A stretch of 64,000 bases of DNA from Amaurobius ferox (lineage: Eukaryota > Arthropoda > Arachnida > Araneae > Amaurobiidae), in assembly GCA_951213105.1 (NCBI GenBank), contig OX578152.1:98740568-98804567 (forward strand), read 5' to 3'. Made by a program: the position numbers and the translations under genes. This document shows positions 58,276 to 64,000 of the stretch, piece by piece. Under the pieces are notes generated by a model. It made no database searches, was not told the DNA's origin, and saw only the letters and a program-made list of their open reading frames with translations. Numbering within the stretch: position 1 is the stretch's first letter; each line of letters starts with the position of its first letter.

Positions 58276-58819
58276 TACATATCGTAGGATCAAAAAGTTT
58301 GGAGACAGTGCTGATATCTCCAACCCTGATTGGAGGAGAGGGGAACTATTTTATCGTTGCTTAGAGACACATGTGACGTGAGATGTGAAAAGGAAGAAGC
58401 AGGTGTTTTTCCAGACAATGCGTGTGAGTGAACTGTAGTCGTTCGAGTTCGTCGAAAATGGAAATGGCGTTTGAAGAACAACGTGCGAATATCAAATTCT
58501 GCCATCGTTTGGAGAAATCGCCGACAGAAACATTGCACCTGCTGTAGTCGTTCGAGTTCGTCAAAAATGGAAATGGCGTTTGAAGAACAACGTGTGAATA
58601 TCAAATTCTACCAGCGTTTTGGGAAATCGCCGACAGAAACATTGCACCTGCTGCACTCGAACGACTACAGTTCACTGACACGCATTATCTGGAAAAACTT
58701 CTTCTTTTTCACATCTCGCTTCACATGTGCCTCTATGCCACGGTAAAATAGTTCTCCTCTCCTCCAATCAGGGTTGGAGATATTAGCACAGTCTCCGAAC
58801 TTTTTGATTATACCTTGTA
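58276..58819. mobile_element. Mariner internal-deletion derivative with duplicated transposase N-terminus
   Basis: TA-flanked, with long inverted ends. The left end reads ATCAAAAAGTTTGGAGAC with GATATCTCCAACCCTGATTG. The right end reads GGGTTGGAGATATTAGCACA with TCCGAACTTTTTGATTATAC. Between the arms are two 109 bp direct copies (58436-58544 and 58545-58653). Confidence 0.85.
58457..58653 (+). pseudogene. Two tandem copies of a mariner transposase N-terminus
   Basis: Each copy starts with an ATG. They encode MEMAFEEQRANIKFCHRLEK and MEMAFEEQRVNIKFYQRFGK, each followed by SPTETLHLL. This fits the first HTH of mariner-family transposases (EQRxxIKFxxxLGKxxxETxxML in known members). The first copy meets TAG immediately after HLL. 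Everything beyond this helix, including the catalytic domain, is deleted. Confidence 0.78.
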
Positions 58820-59156
58820 TTTTTTTACTGTATGTGATATTATTGTATAATAATTTTATGGAATGGAAATGTGTAACACTTAAAATTGTGGGAGAAGTGT
58901 TACAATTTTCAAATCATATCTGTACTTTTACCCTTATAATGCATTCACAAAGTTTTATGAGGCCTGAAGTAAGCTTTTTTGAAAGGTCCCATCTGAACAA
59001 TAAATTCAGTAAAATGTCATTAATATGAAAATGCACTTCTCTAACAGATTATTATTATTGTCTTGATGTGAAACATCTTGGGGCGTGGGATAAAGTAAAT
59101 CTTGAAAGAAATGTGACTTAGATGAAACGGAAGATGTAACGGAAGGGACATCATAT

Positions 59157-59490
59157 TGTTATGAATATATAAGGGAAACCAATTGTTATAATTTGAAGGT
59201 CTGTGTTGCGTGACCTTCGCGACGAATTTTGTAAAATATCGCCACCTTGATGACTTTTAGTGGGTTCTAGAAACTTCTCGAATTTTGTAGATTGGCTAGG
59301 AATTTCACGAGTTAAGTGCTTTTTCCAGAATTTTCCCCATAGGGTATGGAATATAAGCTCGTCATCATCCAGTTGGTTTGTTGATGTGATACGAGTAAAA
59401 GTATCTACCAAACTCAATACAGAACCTGATGTGTAATGTTTATTTTGATTATATATATGCTTTAAGCTGCATTATTATAAAACAATACAG
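59157..59490 (+). other. Probable solo LTR or heat-inducible promoter segment
   Basis: It begins TGTTATGAATATATAAGG. It contains a perfect four-pentamer heat-shock element (59265-59282), a second three-pentamer element (59323-59335) and a TATAAG box (59352-59357). The 3' boundary and a target duplication could not be established. Its CGACGAATTTTGTAAAATAT segment resembles sequence at about 61040 inside the hairpin-ended copy. Confidence 0.45.
59265..59335 (+). promoter_or_regulatory. Two heat-shock elements upstream of a TATA box
   Basis: TTCTAGAAACTTCTCGAA (59265-59282) is four perfectly phased inverted nGAAn pentamers. TTCCAGAATTTTC (59323-59335) is three. TATAAG starts 17 bp after the second. 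HSF binding is inferred from the consensus. Confidence 0.65.
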
Positions 59491-60033
59491 GTAAAAAAAA
59501 TTGAATTTTAAATCTGCAACATATCTGCGCTTATCGTTTGCACTGATTGCACACTCGCTCGGTGGAGTGACTGCAAGTATTTAATTGTCGGTAACTTTGT
59601 TGGGCGTTCGATTCGAACAAATAAACTGCATTCCATTAATCTATGGAAACTGTATAATTAAAAGCGATGCCAAAAAATTGAAAATTTTCCCTGAGTACCT
59701 TGTACCATTGTCACACACATCCACCTTTTCACAGTGAGTGGTGTTTCACATCAATCTATAATGAAAGTTACTCTTTAATGAAAGTTTCTCGTTCATGAAA
59801 GTTAATCTATAATCAGAATTACTCGGTTTTTTTTTTAATTAGAAGTTCCAAATTAAGTACAAATTCATCCCCATCACATAAGTATTTTTACAAAATCATT
59901 CCAAAGGTATGTGCATGTGAGGAATTGTATTAATGTTTCACTTATTAATTATTAATTTTTCATATATTAATTTTTCCATATTAATTTTTCACTTGGAATG
60001 TCCGTAAAAGTATTTACCCTCCTCTAAGTAAGG

Positions 60034-60235
60034 CAGTGCTTCTCAACCTTTTTGTATTTGCTCCCCCCCCCCCCCCCACGTTTCTATATTGATTTTAGGC
60101 GCACCCCTCTCCCCTTCTAAGAACCCTGCTAAAACAGCCATAAAAAGCAATATAATAGGTGCTTTCCAGGTAGGCACATTCCTTACTCTCCCTTCCTTCT
60201 GGAGCGAGCGAGCCCCCACAGGTTGAGAACCGCTG
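60034..60235. mobile_element. hAT-Charlie-like MITE (202 bp)
   Basis: Left end CAGTGCTTCTCAACCTTTTT; right end (reverse strand) CAGCGGTTCTCAACCTGTGG. The flanking octamers share GTAAG, so the 8 bp target duplication is partly eroded. Contains a poly-C run. Confidence 0.72.
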
Positions 60236-60343
60236 TCGTAAGATATAGAAATTGTTCGTGGAGGAAAGTACATGTCGATGGCCTCTGGCTGCTTTCAGCT
60301 GTTTGATAACACGGTAGGATTTGAAATGCACTGTTTTTTTTTT

Positions 60344-61283
60344 TACTTTCCTTATATACATAATGTATAAGGAAAGTATTGTGACGGGGTCGAAAATTTG
60401 AATTCGAGTTTTCGACGGGAGAGCACGTTTCAAGCATCCCTGATCACGAATCAAACATTTTTGAAGTGATGTCTGTGTGTGTGTGTGTGTGAAAGTGTGT
60501 GTGTATGTGTGTCAGTGAGTCTGTGGAGACGATAACTGACGAACGAATGGACCGATTCGAACCAAATTTGGTACAAAAATCACAATCCGTAAACACTGGA
60601 AGCCTATTGTTTTTATACGCAATCGAATGTTCAGAACCCTCCTAAATTTTCGAATAAAATTTTGAAAAAATCGTCAAAAAATCAAAACCACGAATAAAGT
60701 TACGCGAATAGACATTTCTTATGTAATTTTTTATTAGAAAACGATTGACATAAATTTTAGAACGCTAACATGAACCGTTCTCGAGATATTGTACATTTTA
60801 AAAAAATATCAAAAAGTCATATAAAATAAAAAAAAAAAGATTTCCTATCGAGAAACATGTTCACTTTTCATATGTAATACCATTCGATAAATTGGGTGAC
60901 ATCATTCTCGTGGATCTAGCCCGTTCCATTCATGAAAAAAGATACTTTGAATAATACTTTTGTATTTGAACGCCAGTAGTCATTTATCTGCTGTAAGAAT
61001 AACTTATTTCTTAGTGCATAACGCTTGGCGAGATTTTGGCGACAAATTTGGCAGAATATCGCCAATTTGGCGACTTTTTGAAATGTTGCTAAATTAACGA
61101 AAATCTCGCCAAATGGATAAAAATGACGCTAAATCAATGAAAATAACGACTAATTGTCGAAAATCCAATATCTTTGAAAGAATATTAGTATTTACTATAA
61201 GAAAAACCTATTTTTTTTTACTGTAAAAGTAGTAAATTCATTACATTATATAAGGAAAGTCATGTGTTGCCCACATCAGATTT
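60344..61283 (+). mobile_element. Unclassified hairpin-ended repeat, copy at 60.3 kb
   Basis: It starts with the hairpin ACTTTCCTTATATACATAAT...GTATAAGGAAAGT. It continues GACGGGGTCGAAAATTTG and GAGTTTTCGACGGGAG with a (GT)n tract. It ends AAGGAAAGTCATGTGTTGCC, CACATCAGATT. It matches the 27.6 kb copy along much of its length. No transposase. Confidence 0.65.
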
Positions 61284-62050
61284 TTTTTTTTATGTCACGG
61301 CATTAAAAAATCTCAGAAAAAGTGGCTAAGTAGATAATAGCCTTGAAAATTTTCATTCACTACGATAAAATCATTGCCCTACACAGTACATATTGTTATG
61401 TGGGTTAAGTAAACCTAGTTACTCCAATTCAAAGTACAACAGTAAAAAGTTATTTACTGTTCTTGCCTTTAAAAAATTAACTATCATCATTTTAGTGTAC
61501 AATCTACTTAACCCTATGGTAAATCTGCCATTGCATGTACACCCAACTCTTTTTTTACACGGTAGATACGGTCTTCAGAAATTCGTATAAAAAATAAGTA
61601 TACATAAGTATAAGACAATGACTTTGAAATCGTGTTAGATCAAATAATTTTTTCAAAAAAGGAAGACTTTTTTGAACCGTGTAACTTCAAATTCGTGTAA
61701 AAAAAAAAGTGTTTAAAAAAGAATTGTGTGTATGCAAAATGAAATCTCTGTTGTGACTTCATGGAACACACACACATATATATATATTCAATCTTTATGT
61801 TATAGAATTTTAACCGTTTATTCTGAAATTTCCATACTTTTTTAAGCATATGCAGAGGTTTGTAAAGAAATGTTTGTGAGTTCGCGCGATATATAATAAA
61901 GTGACCACACGATATAGAAAAGTCTATAGTAAAGTGACCAAACTAGATAGAATAAAGTGAATGCAGTGCCCCTAGCGGATCCTTAAGAATTAGGATGACG
62001 AACACCTTAACAAAGCAAGATCGCAAAAGTTACTAAGTTGCAGTCATTGT

Positions 62051-62833
62051 TTAAGGGTGAGCGTCAGTAAATTTTCTGCCCTATCCGCGCTTTTTTAACT
62101 TTCGCGGCACACATATTTCGCCGAAATTCTGCTCAAACAGTTGCAAAATATTTTCTTATAGATAAAATGCTATGCTTAGATTATATTAAAACTAAATTTA
62201 ATACCCAATAAAACATAGAATATATGTTTTATTTTAATTTAAATAATTTTTGGTGCTGCCATCTGTTGTCGTAATTTAATTCATACCGACTATTTTTATT
62301 TTTTAATGAACATTTTTAAATGTCTATTCCTTCTAATACGCCATTAAATACAACAACAGATCATATATAATGCCATAATCACGGAAACGTAATTGAACTT
62401 GGACTTGAAGACAAAGGAACTTGAAGATAAAACTGCAGTCCTCAGTGATGTACATTCAGATCCTTTATCAAATTTATAGAATGATAAATTACCTTTCCGT
62501 GATTGTGGCATTATTATATATGCTCTGTTGTTGTATTTAACACTGTATTTGAAGGAATAGATATTTAAAAATGTTCATTAAAAAATAAAAATAATCGGTA
62601 TGAATTAAATTACGACAACAGATGGCAGCACCAAAAATATTTTGGATTAAAATAAAAAATATATTCTATGTTTTTTGGGGCATTAAATTTAGTTTTAATA
62701 TAATCTAAGCATTGCATTTTATCTTTCAGAAAATATTTCGTAACTGTTTGAGCAGAATTTCGGCGAAATATGTGTGCCGCGAAAGTTAACAAAGCGCGGA
62801 TAGGGTAGAAAATTTACTGACGCTCACCCTTAA
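62051..62833. mobile_element. TTAA-flanked fold-back element, copy 2
   Basis: TTAAGGGTGAGCGTCAGTAA starts at 62051, and its reverse complement ends at 62833 with an intact TTAA. The arms again run about 340 bp with a short loop. The loop differs from copy 1 by a small internal duplication of GAACTTGAAGA. Confidence 0.88.
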
Positions 62834-62851
62834 TAAGTAAGAATCTTATAT

Positions 62852-63300
62852 AATAAAAGAAGATGTCTTGTCTGTTTATGCAGTTTGTAGTTGGAAATCT
62901 TAGCATCGTACGGCTATGAAATTTTGATACACTGGATGATACTTCAGGACCCGGAAAGGTGCACCTAGGTCTTATTTTGTTATTTTATGCGTTAGCACAA
63001 TTTAGCCCGATTTTGAGCGATATTCGCACAAATCGATTCCTTAGAGATCGAAAATATTATCACAGGGTTTCCATCTTGACACCATCGGAAAGATAAGATA
63101 AAAAAAAATTATCTTTCAAACAAACTTCGAACAGAATCCATCCGATTAAAGGACGAATTTTTGTGGATTTTTAAAATATATATTTTTTTTCGTGTGTTTG
63201 AAACTTTCCCTAATTTTAAATTGCGATATAAAAAAAAATTGAGCAGCAATCCGAAGTTTATAATTTAACATCAGCTCTAAATATTACTCACTGCTCCCAA
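62852..63300 (+). mobile_element. Possible Helitron-like 5' end
   Basis: TCTTATATAATAAAAGAAGA followed by TGTCTTGTCTGTTTATGCAG resembles the TC-start, (TATATAA)-then-TGTCTGT beginnings of many arthropod Helitrons. No CTRR end with hairpin was found. Confidence 0.3.
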
Positions 63301-63327
63301 AAATAATTTCCTGAAGCCAACCGTTCA

Positions 63328-63576
63328 TTAACACTAGAACGACGTGAGCGGTCATTTTGACCGCGTAACTACTTTGATCGCTGCCGGCGTTCTAGGAAGA
63401 TCGTTGATTTGTTCCCTTATTATAAAACCTAGAATGATTTTGTTCTGTGTTTTCAATAACTTTTAAGAAAATAAGAAAAATAAAATTTCAATGGGCTGGG
63501 GTTAGCCGTTTTGGAGGAATCGTTTCTCGGAGTAGTTATGCGGTCAAACTGAGCTCTTCCGTCATTCTAGTGTTAA
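63328..63576. mobile_element. piggyBac-like MITE with 41 bp TIRs
   Basis: TTAA at 63328-63331 and 63573-63576. The ends start CACTAGAACGACG (left) and CACTAGAATGACG (right, reverse strand). After an interrupted stretch both share TTGACCGC[G/A]TAACTAC. The left arm contains its own palindrome GCGGTCATTTTGACCGC. 241 bp, non-coding. Confidence 0.78.
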
Positions 63577-64000
63577 TTATAATTATTTTAAGTGGGCGAT
63601 TTCTAGTCTACAATATAATTGTTACAGAAAGCATTTATTTGACACAATATGGTTATTGGCGAATATCTGTTATATTCAGAAAGGTTACAATAAAGAAATT
63701 TACGTGCAAAGTAATCTAGTGTAGTGCCTACCTTTTATCTCGTAGATGGGTACTACGTCATTGGCATTTGTTTGCCCTCGTAAATAGTTCTGTAGCGTGT
63801 AACAGTATTGGAGCCTGGCTGCGCATCTAGCAATCAATTAAGTATGACTGGTATTTATTGCCTTTCGTATACCCGTTTCATTCGTTCCTGGTGTCGATTC
63901 CTACATTTAGACAATGCTTTTCAACTTTGTAATTCACATTTCTCGACTATCGGCTTTGTTACCGTGTTTGTTATCCGTATTCATTAAATTTTTGCGCTGC
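63577..64000. other. Unannotated right edge
   Basis: Somewhat less AT-rich than the average, but no frame, RNA or repeat is recognised. Confidence 0.4.

Noticed and set aside
60470..60530. GT-rich tract as a regulatory or Z-DNA element
   Set aside because: The tract occurs at the same place in the 27.6 kb copy of the same repeat family, so it belongs to the repeat.
1..64000. CRISPR arrays, bacterial operons, ribosome binding sites, rho-independent terminators
   Set aside because: The window is intron-bearing animal DNA. The tandem arrays present have no conserved-repeat/unique-spacer pattern.

Overview
The window looks like animal nuclear DNA and is most likely from an arthropod, possibly a spider or other chelicerate. 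It is very AT-rich, its genes are spliced across long introns, and most of the non-coding sequence is transposon debris (hAT, Tc1/mariner, pogo/Tigger, piggyBac-like, LINE, LTR, tRNA- and 5S-derived SINEs). The taxon is inferred from style and TE content, not from a diagnostic sequence.

Layout. (1) 1-19251, + strand: the 3' part of INCENP, in five exons (1-137, 3801-3843, 10768-10850, 12484-12578, 19067-19251), ending in the Aurora-B-binding IN-box. Its introns hold a 3.2 kb Tigger-like element (6410-9601), a fold-back MITE, a LINE 3' fragment, a roughly 1.6 kb minisatellite (15.2-16.9 kb) and a dead Tc1 element (17158-18550). (2) 19.3-35.4 kb: no convincing host gene. It holds a piggyBac-like MITE, a 1.7 kb tandem duplication with a 5S-rRNA-headed SINE at its junction, an unclassified hairpin-ended element containing a TTAA fold-back element, two tRNA-headed SINEs, and a large palindrome built from about 140 bp units. 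(3) 35433-39091: a complete autonomous-looking hAT transposon with perfect 14 bp TIRs, a perfect 8 bp target duplication, a CRE/TATA promoter and an uninterrupted 835-codon transposase. (4) 46767-49529, + strand: an intact 920-codon protein with 11 C2H2 fingers and an unusual N-terminal repeat. (5) 50-64 kb: tandem repeats, nested hAT elements, a mariner deletion derivative, an LTR-like segment with perfect heat-shock elements, and further MITEs.

How things relate. The two host genes (INCENP, chromosomal passenger complex; a zinc-finger protein, probably a DNA-binding regulator) show no functional link. The hAT transposase serves only its own element. The most unusual signal is a short two-stem hairpin at the 3' tail of the local SINEs. 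It recurs at 3.1, 25.0, 32.7, 40.1 and 53.4-53.7 kb with different but compensated stem sequences. All family assignments are from reading the sequence; no search was run.
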